From: Arthrobacter sp. Leaf137
GTDB taxonomy: Bacteria > Actinomycetota > Actinomycetes > Actinomycetales > Micrococcaceae
Assembly: GCF_001423525.1 (NCBI RefSeq)
Contig: NZ_LMOI01000008.1
Coordinates: forward strand, 1-38,327
Length of the DNA: 38,327 nt
Reading direction: 5' to 3'
A model generated the notes under the pieces. It worked only from the letters and a program-made list of their open reading frames with translations. It did no database searches and was not told the origin of the DNA. The translations under genes were made by a program, and so were the position numbers. Positions 7,243-20,836 of the stretch are shown piece after piece (within the stretch, counting starts at the first letter, position 1; the number at the start of each line of letters is the position of its first letter).

Positions 7243-8313
7243 TTAGCCTTCGGCTTTGCCCTGCCGCCAGTAACCCATGAACGCAACCTGCTTCCGGTCG
7301 ATGCCCACATCCCGCACCAGGTACCGGCGCATGTCCTTGATGACGGCTGCTTCACCCGCGATCCAGGCGTAGAACGGCATGGCACCGGCGGGCATGTCCG
7401 GGTTCTTGGTGGCGCTGATCGCGGCGGTTTCCATCCGGGACGGGGTCTCCCAGAGGATGTCCTCGTCCACGTTGACGTCTTCGGGTTCGGGGCCCGCGCC
7501 GGCGTCGGAGGCCTTGATGCCCACCCACCCGGGCACGGGAACAGCCTTGCGCACGGCGTCCTGCAGCAGTTGGCCGTGCGGGCGGGACCGCCCGATCGCT
7601 GCACCGCGGGCCAGCCAGGTGATCTCGATGTCCGCCGGCGAGCTGAGCTGCTGGAAGTCGCCGGCCTCCGGGACCTCAAGGAAGGCGTGGCCGGTCATAT
7701 AGGACGGAAGGCTTTCCAGGATGGCGGAGATGGCCGGGATGGCGGTCTCGTCACCGGCGAGCAGGACGCGCTGGGCCAGGCCCGGCCGCCATTCGATGCC
7801 GGAGTAGATTTCGGCGGTGACGCAGTGCGCGGCCCGGTTGTTGGGGCCGATGATGGTGATGGCGTCACCGGGCTTGGCGTTCAGTGCCCAGTTGGCGGCG
7901 GGTCCGCCGTTTCCGTGGTCGTCGAAGTGCATGACGAAGTCGACGTCGATCTCCGGGTACACCTCGTCCAGCCGGGCGTCACGCACGGTGTAGGTGCGCA
8001 TCGAGCCCTTCACGGCAGGGTCCATGGCCAGCCATTCGCGGTACCAGCCCGATTCGCTCATTTCGAAGACCGGCAGGGGAATCTGTGTGCCGTCGGCAGC
8101 GACGGACGGGATCATCAGCTTGATCCGGAGGTCCAGGGTGTCCCCGTGGACACCGAAATCGCGGAGGCAGTAACCGCCGAACGTGATCCGGCGGAAGTTG
8201 GGGCTGAGCTCCTGCACCGACGAGACGGTGACCTCGAAGGCCAGCGTCATCGGTTCAGTGTTCAGGGTCTTGGTGTTCATCGGCTTGGTGGATGCGGCGT
8301 CGCGGGTCTTCAT
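7243..8313 (-). CDS. Siderophore-interacting FAD-binding protein (ferric-siderophore reductase)
   Basis: The 356-residue flavoprotein of the SIP family reduces iron held by a siderophore in the cytoplasm so that it is released. The FAD-binding half has RRITFGG near 41 and RTYTVRD near 106. The NAD(P)H-binding half has LLAGDETAIPAI near 195, AWIAGEAAVIKDMRR near 318 and a C-terminal GYWRQGKAEG, as in ViuB-like proteins. The ATG overlaps the stop of the upstream ATPase gene by 4 bases (ATGA), with GGAG as ribosome site. It is the last gene of the iron operon. A long region between the FAD and C-terminal parts (about 250-310) is acidic. Confidence 0.93.
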   Translation of the reverse strand: MKTRDAASTKPMNTKTLNTEPMTLAFEVTVSSVQELSPNFRRITFGGYCLRDFGVHGDTLDLRIKLMIPSVAADGTQIPLPVFEMSESGWYREWLAMDPAVKGSMRTYTVRDARLDEVYPEIDVDFVMHFDDHGNGGPAANWALNAKPGDAITIIGPNNRAAHCVTAEIYSGIEWRPGLAQRVLLAGDETAIPAISAILESLPSYMTGHAFLEVPEAGDFQQLSSPADIEITWLARGAAIGRSRPHGQLLQDAVRKAVPVPGWVGIKASDAGAGPEPEDVNVDEDILWETPSRMETAAISATKNPDMPAGAMPFYAWIAGEAAVIKDMRRYLVRDVGIDRKQVAFMGYWRQGKAEG

Positions 8314-9131
8314 GAAACAAGCTCCAGTTCGGTGGGGACATGATGGCGGCCGATGGGAATGATCAGGGGCGTTCCGGAGACGGGATCCGGGATGACCCGG
8401 GATTCCAGGTTGAAGACGCTGCGGACCAGGTCCTCGGTGACAACCTCGCCCGGGGTACCTTCGGCCAGCACGGCGCCGGCCTTCATGGCAATGACGTTGT
8501 CTGCGTAGCGTGCCGCGAGGTTGAGGTCGTGCAGGACGATCGCCACGGTGGTGCCGCGCCTGCGGTTCAGGTCCGTGACCAGGTCCAGGACTTCCACCTG
8601 GTGGGCCAGGTCGAGGTAGGTGGTGGGTTCGTCCAGCAGCAGGATGTCGGTTTCCTGCGCCAGGGCCATGGCGATCCAGACCCGCTGGCGCTGCCCGCCG
8701 GAGAGTTCATCCACGTTCCGCCCCGCGAGGGCCAGCGTTTCGGTGGCCTCCAGCGCGCGCTGCACCGCGAGATCATCCTTCTCGCTCCAGCTGCGGAAGA
8801 AGCCCTGGTGCGGGTACCGGCCGCGGCCCACCAGGTCGCGGACGGTGATGCCGTCCGGTGCGGTGGGATGCTGCGGCAGCAGGCCCAGGGTGCGGGCCAG
8901 TTCGCGGGCGGGACGGGTGTGGATGTCCTTGCCGTCCAGCGTGACAGCGCCGCCGGCAGGTTTAAGGAGCCGGGACAGTCCGCGGAGCAGGGTGGATTTT
9001 CCGCAGGCGTTGGCGCCCACGATCATGGTCACCCTGCCTTCGGGGATTTCGACACTGAGGCCGTCCATCACGCAGCGCTGATCGTATTTCAGCGTCAGGT
9101 CCTCGGCGTTCAGAACTGCCACGTCAGGCAT
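8310..9131 (-). CDS. Iron-siderophore ABC transporter ATP-binding protein
   Basis: A 273-residue ATPase of the FepC/FecE type that powers siderophore import. It has Walker A GANACGKST (39-47), Q-loop Q87, signature LSGGQRQ (143-149), Walker B ILLLDEP (163-169) and a switch His in IVLHDLN. I chose the ATG at 9131 because it has the site GAAAGG just upstream and starts the usual domain; upstream codons in the same frame lie inside the permease gene. It overlaps the permease stop by 8 bases. The Walker A has Ala where Gly is common (GANACGKS rather than GPNGCGKS), which should not abolish function. Confidence 0.95.
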   Translation of the reverse strand: MPDVAVLNAEDLTLKYDQRCVMDGLSVEIPEGRVTMIVGANACGKSTLLRGLSRLLKPAGGAVTLDGKDIHTRPARELARTLGLLPQHPTAPDGITVRDLVGRGRYPHQGFFRSWSEKDDLAVQRALEATETLALAGRNVDELSGGQRQRVWIAMALAQETDILLLDEPTTYLDLAHQVEVLDLVTDLNRRRGTTVAIVLHDLNLAARYADNVIAMKAGAVLAEGTPGEVVTEDLVRSVFNLESRVIPDPVSGTPLIIPIGRHHVPTELELVS

Positions 9132-10248
9132 CCTTTCGGTTGTTCGTGACCAGGAGCCACAGCAGGAACGGGGCACCGAGCGCGCCGGTGATGACGCCCA
9201 CCGGCAGGACGGTTCCGTCCAGTACCAGCGGGGCAAGGTTGGCGGCGAGGAAGTCCGCGGCCAGGACGATGACGGCCCCCACCAGGGCCGAGGCCGGCAG
9301 GCTGGCTTTCCCGGTGAAGCGCCGGGCGATGGGACCGGCGAGGAAGGCGACGAACGATACCGGCCCGGCTGCCGCCGTCGCCACCGCCGCGAGGGTGACC
9401 GCGATGATGACCAGGGCGAGGCGGGCGGCGTTGACCCGGATGCCCAGGCCTGCCGCGGTGTCGTCGCCCAGTTCGAGGATGCGCAGCGGTCCGGCGATGA
9501 CGCCCACCGCGGGAAGGAGCACGGCGAGTGCCAGGAAGAGGATCCCGGCGCGGTCCCAGTTAGCGGAGTTCAGGGAACCGTTGAGCCACACCAGGGCATC
9601 GGCGGCGGTGCGGATGTCAGCGCGCGTCATCAGGAAGTTGACCACGGCGTGCAGGGCGGCAGCGATTCCGACGCCTGCCAGTACCAGCCGGTTGCCAGCG
9701 GCATTGCCCCGGCCGCCGCCGCGGATCCCGCCGCTGGAAATCGCGTAGATCAGGCCCGCTACGGCCAGGGCCCCGACCAGCGCGGCGCCGGACACCACTG
9801 CACCTGACGCACCGAAAATCACGATGGCCACCACGGCGGCGGCGCTGGCGCCATAGCTGATGCCGATAATGTCCGGGCTGGCCAGCGGGTTGCGGAGCAT
9901 CGTCTGGAAGAGTGCACCGGCCAGCCCGAAGGCCAGTCCGATCATGGTTCCGATGACCGCACGCGGGAGCTTGTTTTCCATGACGATGAAGCTGGCACCG
10001 GGGATCCTGGGACCGCCGGTCAGGTGGTTGTAGACGATGGTGAAGAAATCAGGGATGGTCACCGTGTAACTGCCCAGCAGCACGGAAACGAAGAAGAGGA
10101 TCACGACGCCGGTGGCCAGGAAGGCGGTCCGGTTCAGGAGGATCCGTCCCCGGCGTTGCCCTGTCACTTGGGGTCCTTCAGGGGCGGTTGTAGCAGCCTT
10201 ATCTGATAGGGCAACCGGGGTTGTGGGGGCCGCTGTCTTCGGGGTCAC
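9124..10248 (-). CDS. FecCD-type iron-siderophore ABC transporter permease (second)
   Basis: A 374-residue membrane protein of the BtuC/FecCD family with about ten membrane helices after a Thr/Ala/Pro-rich N-terminal tail. Family blocks are NKLPRAVIGTMIGLAFGLAG near 103, RNPLASPDIIGISYGA near 131 and GPVSFVAFLAGPIARR near 295. The GTG start at 10248 forms a GTGA overlap with the stop of the first permease, which favours it over the longer frame. It pairs with that permease to form the channel. Confidence 0.94.
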   Translation of the reverse strand: MTPKTAAPTTPVALSDKAATTAPEGPQVTGQRRGRILLNRTAFLATGVVILFFVSVLLGSYTVTIPDFFTIVYNHLTGGPRIPGASFIVMENKLPRAVIGTMIGLAFGLAGALFQTMLRNPLASPDIIGISYGASAAAVVAIVIFGASGAVVSGAALVGALAVAGLIYAISSGGIRGGGRGNAAGNRLVLAGVGIAAALHAVVNFLMTRADIRTAADALVWLNGSLNSANWDRAGILFLALAVLLPAVGVIAGPLRILELGDDTAAGLGIRVNAARLALVIIAVTLAAVATAAAGPVSFVAFLAGPIARRFTGKASLPASALVGAVIVLAADFLAANLAPLVLDGTVLPVGVITGALGAPFLLWLLVTNNRKDA

Positions 10249-11336
10249 AGTCCGGCTCCCTTCCCGCGGCGGACCAGCCACACGAAGACGGGGGCGCCGA
10301 TGAGTGCGGTCATGATGCCGGCGGGCACCTCACCGGGAAGCAGCACCACCCGTCCCACGATGTCCGCGCCGAGCAGCAGCACGGGCGCCAGGACCAGGGA
10401 GAACGGCAGTATCCAGCGGTAATCCGGCCCGGTCAGGAAGCGGACAGCGTGCGGGATGACCAGGCCTACGAAGGCGATGGGGCCAGCCATCGCCGTTGCG
10501 GATCCGCACAGCAGCACGATGCCCAGGGCAGTGATGCCCCGAGCGAGGCCTACGCGCTGGCCCAGGCCGCGGGCAATGTCATCACCGAGCGCCAGGCTGT
10601 TGAGGATGCGGCCGGTCAAGAGCACGATGACGGCCCCCGCGGCGAGGAAAGGCAGCCCCGCCAGCACCACGGACCAGTCACGGCCGGCAATGCCACCCAC
10701 CTGCCAGAAACGGAACTTGTCCAGGGTGTCCTGGCTGGACACCAGGATGACGCTCATGAGCGAGTACAGGCCGGCGTTGAGGGCGGCACCCGCCAGGGCA
10801 AGCTTGACCGGGGTGGCTCCGTCCCGGCCGAGGGATGCGATGCAGTAGACCACGACGGCGGCCACGGCGGCGCCGATGAACGCGAACCAGATGTAGCCGG
10901 ACAGTGAGCCGACACCAAAGACATAGATGCCGGTCACCACGGCCAGGGCGGCGCCCGCGTTGACGCCCATGATTCCGGGATCGGCGAGGGGGTTGCGGGC
11001 AACGCCCTGCATGGCGGCGCCTGCCAGGCCCAGCGCACCGCCGGCCAGCAGGCCGAGGACTGTGCGGGGAATGCGGGCGTGGACCACTGCGTGGTCACCG
11101 TTGGCGGGATCGAACTGCGTGAGCGCGTCCCAGACGGTGCCCAGCGGCAGGCCCCTCGCTCCGACGGCGAGGGATGCGCCTGCCAGGACGGCGAGTACGA
11201 CGACGGCGGCCAGCAGCCAGGCGGCACGCTTCCCCGGGAACGCGCGGGCGTTCCCCGGGGCACGGGCTGCCGTGCCCGGCACCGAAGTACCGGGGCTTGC
11301 GGCCTGGCGGGCCGCCGTCGTCGAACTCTGCGTCAC
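10245..11336 (-). CDS. FecCD-type iron-siderophore ABC transporter permease (first)
   Basis: A 363-residue permease. The helices start near residue 37, after a flexible Ala/Gly/Pro-rich N-terminus. Typical blocks are RIPRTVLGLLAGGALGLAGA near 88, RNPLADPGIMGVNAGA near 114 and GPIAFVGLVIPHAVR near 285. The GTG start lies 10 bases after the stop of the binding-protein gene. With the following permease it forms the membrane channel of the siderophore importer. Confidence 0.94.
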   Translation of the reverse strand: MTQSSTTAARQAASPGTSVPGTAARAPGNARAFPGKRAAWLLAAVVVLAVLAGASLAVGARGLPLGTVWDALTQFDPANGDHAVVHARIPRTVLGLLAGGALGLAGAAMQGVARNPLADPGIMGVNAGAALAVVTGIYVFGVGSLSGYIWFAFIGAAVAAVVVYCIASLGRDGATPVKLALAGAALNAGLYSLMSVILVSSQDTLDKFRFWQVGGIAGRDWSVVLAGLPFLAAGAVIVLLTGRILNSLALGDDIARGLGQRVGLARGITALGIVLLCGSATAMAGPIAFVGLVIPHAVRFLTGPDYRWILPFSLVLAPVLLLGADIVGRVVLLPGEVPAGIMTALIGAPVFVWLVRRGKGAGL

Positions 11337-11346
11337 GGAACCGGCG

Positions 11347-12432
11347 CTACTTCACGGCATCCGCTGCGGTGGCCAGCTCAGGCAGGAACGTGTCCAGTGC
11401 CCAGGGAAGGCTCAGCGGTGAGGAAGCGGAGATGGCGAGGACCAGGCTCTTGTTGGCGTCTGCGACGAATGCGCCGCTCTTGACGGCCGGGATCTGTCCG
11501 AGCAGGGGGTCATTCTTGATCGCGTCGGCTTCGCTGGCGTCTTCCACCGAGCTGAGGAAGATGTCCGAATCAAGCTCGTTGACCTTCTCTGCCGACCACG
11601 GCACGAAGAACTCCTTCGAGCCGGCCGACGCCTGCTCCGCAACGGGGGCAAGCTTCATGCCGATGGAGGACAGGAACTTGGGCCGGTTGTCATTGGCCGT
11701 GTAGATGCCGGTCTGGGTGCGGTCGGACGGCAGGGCGTAGCCGTAGATGAAGGTCTTGTCCTTGATCTGCGGGTACTTCGCCGCCTCTTCCTTGACGGTG
11801 GCTTCTGTGTCGGAGACCAGTTTGGCAGCTTCGGCGTCCTTGCCCAGCGCCTTGCCCACGATGGTGGTGGCGTCCTGCCAGGACGTTCCGTAAGCGAGCT
11901 CGGGGTGCGCCACCACCGGGGCGATTTCGCTGAGCTTCTTGTAATCCTCTTCGGTCAGGCCGGAGTAGGCGGCCAGGATGACGTCAGGGGTGAGCTTGGC
12001 GATCTCGGTGAAGTTGATGCCGTCCGCCTCCGAGTACTGGACCGGAGCCTTGTCGGTGCCGAATCCGGCGCCGAGTTCTTCAAGGGCGGCGTCCTTCCAG
12101 GGAGTGGAACCCTTGTCGTTCCCGCCCCATTCATTCTTGGGAACACCTACCGGGACAACACCCAGGGCAATGGCGACGTCGTCATTGACCCAGGAGACCG
12201 TGGCAACCCGCGTGGGCTGCTTCTCGATGACGGTCTTGCCGAACACATGGTCGATGGTGACCGGGAACTGGGCGCTGCTGGAAGCGGAGGCGCTGGCATC
12301 GGAAGTAGACGTTGCCGGGCCGGTGGAGCAGGCGGAGAGTGTCACCGCGGCGGCCAGGATGGCCGACGCCCCCGCTGACCTAAGCAGCGTGCGGCGGGTG
12401 GTGCTGGGGCCCGTGAACAGGGAGGAAGCCAT
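11347..12432 (-). CDS. Iron-siderophore ABC transporter substrate-binding lipoprotein
   Basis: A 361-residue type III periplasmic-binding-protein-fold lipoprotein that captures ferric siderophores outside the membrane. The signal segment is TTRRTLLRSAGASA followed by the lipobox LSAC with Cys35; the paired Arg and RTLL fit a possible Tat signal. The body shows the family pattern PTRVATVSWVNDDVAIALG near 77 and LTPDVILAA near 147. The ATG has AAGGA upstream. An IdeR-like box 28-46 bases upstream suggests iron repression of the whole operon. First gene of five. Confidence 0.95.
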   Translation of the reverse strand: MASSLFTGPSTTRRTLLRSAGASAILAAAVTLSACSTGPATSTSDASASASSSAQFPVTIDHVFGKTVIEKQPTRVATVSWVNDDVAIALGVVPVGVPKNEWGGNDKGSTPWKDAALEELGAGFGTDKAPVQYSEADGINFTEIAKLTPDVILAAYSGLTEEDYKKLSEIAPVVAHPELAYGTSWQDATTIVGKALGKDAEAAKLVSDTEATVKEEAAKYPQIKDKTFIYGYALPSDRTQTGIYTANDNRPKFLSSIGMKLAPVAEQASAGSKEFFVPWSAEKVNELDSDIFLSSVEDASEADAIKNDPLLGQIPAVKSGAFVADANKSLVLAISASSPLSLPWALDTFLPELATAADAVK

Positions 12433-12459
12433 GAAATTCCTTAAGTGAGCGATGCGAAC

Positions 12460-12478
12460 TTAAGTAAGGCTAGCCTAT
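12460..12478. promoter_or_regulatory. IdeR/DtxR-type iron box
   Basis: TTAAGTAAGGCTAGCCTAT matches 15 of 19 positions of the consensus TTAGGTTAGSCTAACCTAA; the reverse strand also matches 15. It lies 28-46 bases upstream of the binding-lipoprotein ATG, which is usual for an iron-dependent repressor overlapping the promoter. A possible -35 (TTGCCG) lies just upstream of it on the minus strand. Confidence 0.85.
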
Positions 12479-12798
12479 GCTTACGGCAATTACGAAAGCT
12501 TTTCGTATCTTATTCCGCAAGGTGACGAAGGACACAGCCGCCGTGGTCTTGGACAGGATTTCCAGGGTTTGGCAGGATGGCAGGGACCGGGTCCGTTACG
12601 GAACGGCCGGACAAAAACCTCAAGAGATCGGGACATCGAGGAGCAATGCGCACGCCGGAGGCTTTCAGCCCCGCTGCTGCCGCGGAATGCGGGGTGGCCG
12701 CTTTGGCCTGCTTCGCGGACAACTGCTGACTCCCCCGTTTTAGAACCGCATCCCGGGCTGCTGCCCGCTGCCGGGCCCCTTCTCACGAAAGTTCAGCC
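12479..12798. other. Divergent intergenic region between the iron operon and the FBP-domain gene
   Basis: No gene is supported in these 320 bases. Frames here translate to Arg/Gly/Pro-rich sequence without a domain. Apart from the palindrome at 12491-12507 the rest is featureless to me. The promoter of the FBP-domain gene must lie here, but I found no convincing -35/-10 pair. Confidence 0.45.
12491..12507. promoter_or_regulatory. Perfect 7-3-7 palindrome upstream of the iron operon
   Basis: TACGAAA-GCT-TTTCGTA is a perfect inverted repeat with a 3-base centre, 12 bases upstream of the IdeR-like box and 59-75 bases from the binding-lipoprotein start. It does not look like an IdeR box, so a second regulator is possible, acting on the iron operon or on the divergent gene. 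Function is inferred only from symmetry and position. Confidence 0.4.
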
Positions 12799-13293
12799 AT
12801 GCAATCAGTCACGCCCCAGCAAATCCGCTCATCCTTCGTCAACGCCAGCCGTTCCGAGGCCGCCAAACTCAACCTGCCCCAGCACTTTGACAACCTGGAC
12901 TGGGACAGCCTGGACTTCCTCGGTTGGCGGGACCCCAAGATGCCGCTTCGCGGTTATCTCGTGGTTCCAGGCCCCAAGGGCCTCACCGGAGTCCTGCTCC
13001 GGGCGCCCGAAGGTGGCGCCCGCAAGAACCGCTCTGTCCTGTGCGAACTGTGCCGTGACGTGTTCTCCAAGGAGGACGTGCTGCTCTGGGTGGCCCGCCG
13101 CGCCGGCCAATCCGGCCGCAACGGCAATACCGTGGGCACCCTGATCTGCGCAGATTTCCTGTGCTCCGGCAATGTCCGCAAGGAGCCCCCGGCCAATGAG
13201 ATCAACCCGGACCCGGCCGCCGTCGTGGTCCGCCAGATCCAGGGCCTCCAGGACCGCACCGCGCAGTTCCTGGGCAGGGTGCAGTCCAAGTAG
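12799..13293 (+). CDS. FBP-domain treble-clef zinc-finger protein (FusB-like, possible EF-G binder)
   Basis: A 164-residue protein of the FBP family, whose C-terminal zinc finger resembles that of FusB, the staphylococcal protein that binds elongation factor G and protects it from fusidic acid. Four cysteines are placed to bind zinc: C82 and C85 (CELC) and C117 and C122 (CADFLC). The block MPLRGYLVVPGPKGLTGVLL (48-67) forms the first part of the domain. The ribosome site is weak (GAAAG). A strong bidirectional terminator follows. A ribosome-related role is known for some relatives; here it is inference. Confidence 0.82.
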   Translation: MQSVTPQQIRSSFVNASRSEAAKLNLPQHFDNLDWDSLDFLGWRDPKMPLRGYLVVPGPKGLTGVLLRAPEGGARKNRSVLCELCRDVFSKEDVLLWVARRAGQSGRNGNTVGTLICADFLCSGNVRKEPPANEINPDPAAVVVRQIQGLQDRTAQFLGRVQSK

Positions 13294-13314
13294 CTGCCCG
13301 GACGCCACACCTGG

Positions 13315-13349
13315 GGAAGGCCCTCCCGTGCATCACGGGAGGGCCTTCC
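13315..13349. terminator. Bidirectional terminator hairpin
   Basis: A perfect 16-bp stem (13315-13330 with 13334-13349) with a 3-base loop. It lies between two convergent genes, 21 bases after the FBP-domain stop and 9 bases before the end of the lipoprotein gene, so it can serve both. No long T-run follows on either side. Confidence 0.9.
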
Positions 13350-13358
13350 TGTGTCCGG

Positions 13359-14081
13359 TCAGCGGTAGGTGAAGCTGGCCAGGATGGCCCTCAGCGCCTG
13401 GCCCTGGCTGCCGGCGAACCACGCCCGGGCTGCCTTGTCGTCGGGGAACTGCTGGTCATCGAACAGCACTTCCGCCGTCAGCACGCGGTCGCCCAGGAGG
13501 ATGATTCCCTTGACCGCGTCCCGGGGGCCTGTTGCCGGTGCGCCCGCCGTCAGCTGCAGGTGGTAGGTGGCATCGTCGTCGTCCCAGTCCACGTAGAACG
13601 AGGCATGCGCCTCCGGGGTGGACCGGCCCTGCAGCCCGGGCACCGGAACGGATTCGAAAACGGTCCTGGTGACCGGGCCGGCGACGCCATCGGCGATTTG
13701 TCCGTAATAGATGCTGACCAACTGCTTGTCACTGGCGTCATAGATGGTGGCCGTTCCCACGTAGGGGGACGCCGAGGCCTCGAAGACCTCGGCCTTCCAG
13801 TCCGCCGGCCGCGTGAAGGAGAGCCTGCCGTCGGGGAAAGTGAAAGTCGCCAGCCCGGCCCCAGCAGGATCGGAACTGGATGGTGCCGGCGGGGCGGGCT
13901 GGCCCGGCGCCGTGGACGGGGCTGGAGCGCCCGGCGCCCCTGTTGAAGGTGGGACTGTAGCGGCCGGGGACATCACCCCGCCGCCGGGTTCTGCCGGCCC
14001 GCCGGCTGTACAGCCTGCCAGGAAGAAGGCGGCCGCGGTGGCCATTGCAAGGGGTCCGGTGAGTCGGCGGGCTGGGTGCAT
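13359..14081 (-). CDS. Predicted lipoprotein of unknown function
   Basis: A 240-residue exported lipoprotein: signal segment to residue 23 with lipobox LAGC and Cys24, a Pro/Ala/Ser-rich linker to about 74, then a globular domain of about 165 residues beginning ATFTFPDGRLSFTRPADWKA. The latter reads like a beta-rich domain of the type found after such linkers in actinobacterial surface lipoproteins. I do not recognise the family. The ATG has GAAAGG upstream. It shares the terminator at 13315-13349 with the convergent gene, and lies downstream of jetC on the same strand after 200 bases. Confidence 0.85.
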   Translation of the reverse strand: MHPARRLTGPLAMATAAAFFLAGCTAGGPAEPGGGVMSPAATVPPSTGAPGAPAPSTAPGQPAPPAPSSSDPAGAGLATFTFPDGRLSFTRPADWKAEVFEASASPYVGTATIYDASDKQLVSIYYGQIADGVAGPVTRTVFESVPVPGLQGRSTPEAHASFYVDWDDDDATYHLQLTAGAPATGPRDAVKGIILLGDRVLTAEVLFDDQQFPDDKAARAWFAGSQGQALRAILASFTYR

Positions 14082-14221
14082 GGTGGCTGCCTTTCACGAG
14101 GGCGCCGTGAGTTTGTTCGGCGGCAACTGCGGGACCCAGCGTTCCGCAATGCCTACGGGGATCAGGATGGCGTGGTGGTGTTTTGCTCACAAGGGTGGCA
14201 CAACCAAATCGCGGCACACCA

Positions 14222-14268
14222 GAACCTGACGGATAAATCCATCAGTTTGTTATCCCTGTCTCAGGTTC
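14222..14268. promoter_or_regulatory. Overlapping palindromes downstream of jetC
   Basis: GAACCTGA (14222-14229) pairs with TCAGGTTC (14261-14268), and inside them GGATAA (14231-14236) pairs with TTATCC (14250-14255). A second symmetry uses CTGACGGAT and ATCCATCAG (14226-14245, 8 of 9 pairs). The two folds exclude each other. The site lies 14 bases after the jetC stop and about 140 bases before the lipoprotein gene, so it may be the jetC terminator, an operator for the lipoprotein gene, or both. Confidence 0.4.
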
Positions 14269-14281
14269 GCGGCGGCGGCCA

Positions 14282-20209
<5,928 letters not shown>

Positions 20210-20472
20210 ACACTCTCCTTGGACTGTTGGCGGGGCGGGTGGCAGGGCGGGCCGGAAAACGGCCAACTACAAGGTTAACGCAGCGCGTTCGGGGGGACCG
20301 CCGCAACCGCTCCGTGACCTACCCGGCGGTAGGGTATCGATCCCGTATCAACAGCTGTTTCGTGCTGCTTCGCTCTGGCTCGCCGCGCAGGGCCCACCCT
20401 ACGCTTTCTGCTACCGGCCTTCGCCGCTTGGCCGCAGCAGACTTTCACCACAGCAACGCCGCAGGGGGACAC

Positions 20473-20775
20473 ATGCAGTTCGATTTGAGCGCTCTGGACA
20501 CATCCACGTTGGTCTTCATCGGGACCCTGGCTTTTGGCGGCCTGTTGGCCGTCTTCGTTCTGGCATCGGGGCTGGTTGCGCTCCTGCTGCTGGGTACGGG
20601 AAAGCTCGCCTGGGTCCTGGTGTCCAGCACGCTCCTGGCGGTGGTCCATGGCATTAACGCAGGCTGGGACCGGCTGGTGCATCACGCGAAAAGCGTGGAC
20701 GTGGCCGCGGACTTTCCGGGCCAGCCTTCCCCTGGTACCGGAACCTACCCGCGGGTAATATTGAGGGACAGCTGA
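20473..20775 (+). CDS. Small predicted membrane protein
   Basis: A 100-residue protein with two hydrophobic segments, about residues 12-40 (GTLAFGGLLAVFVLASGLVA) and 44-60, and a polar C-terminal tail ending in PRVILRDS. The ATG at 20473 follows an AGGGGG purine site; earlier codons in this frame give Arg-rich sequence and are unlikely. I do not recognise the family. It stands divergent from jetA and 61 bases before the acyl-CoA dehydrogenase gene, with no visible link to either. Confidence 0.7.
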   Translation: MQFDLSALDTSTLVFIGTLAFGGLLAVFVLASGLVALLLLGTGKLAWVLVSSTLLAVVHGINAGWDRLVHHAKSVDVAADFPGQPSPGTGTYPRVILRDS

Positions 20776-20836
20776 AGGGTTCTCCAACCCGGCGGATCCA
20801 TGGCTTCACCGGCCATTCCGGCCTAGGAGATAACCC

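Noticed and set aside
7039..8343. 434-codon plus-strand frame over the siderophore-interacting protein gene
   Set aside because: No domain, and it runs opposite a clear SIP-family gene that is coupled to the ATPase gene.
12477..12743. 88-codon frame covering the palindrome and intergenic region
   Set aside because: It would begin in the IdeR box region and reads as Arg/Gly-rich sequence without ribosome site or domain.
14076..14280. Plus-strand frame in the jetC/lipoprotein gap that could be a jetD or regulator remnant
   Set aside because: A short stretch (RRQLRDPAFRNAY) looks faintly like a helix-turn-helix protein, but it is on the opposite strand to jetC and I could not match it to any JetD feature.
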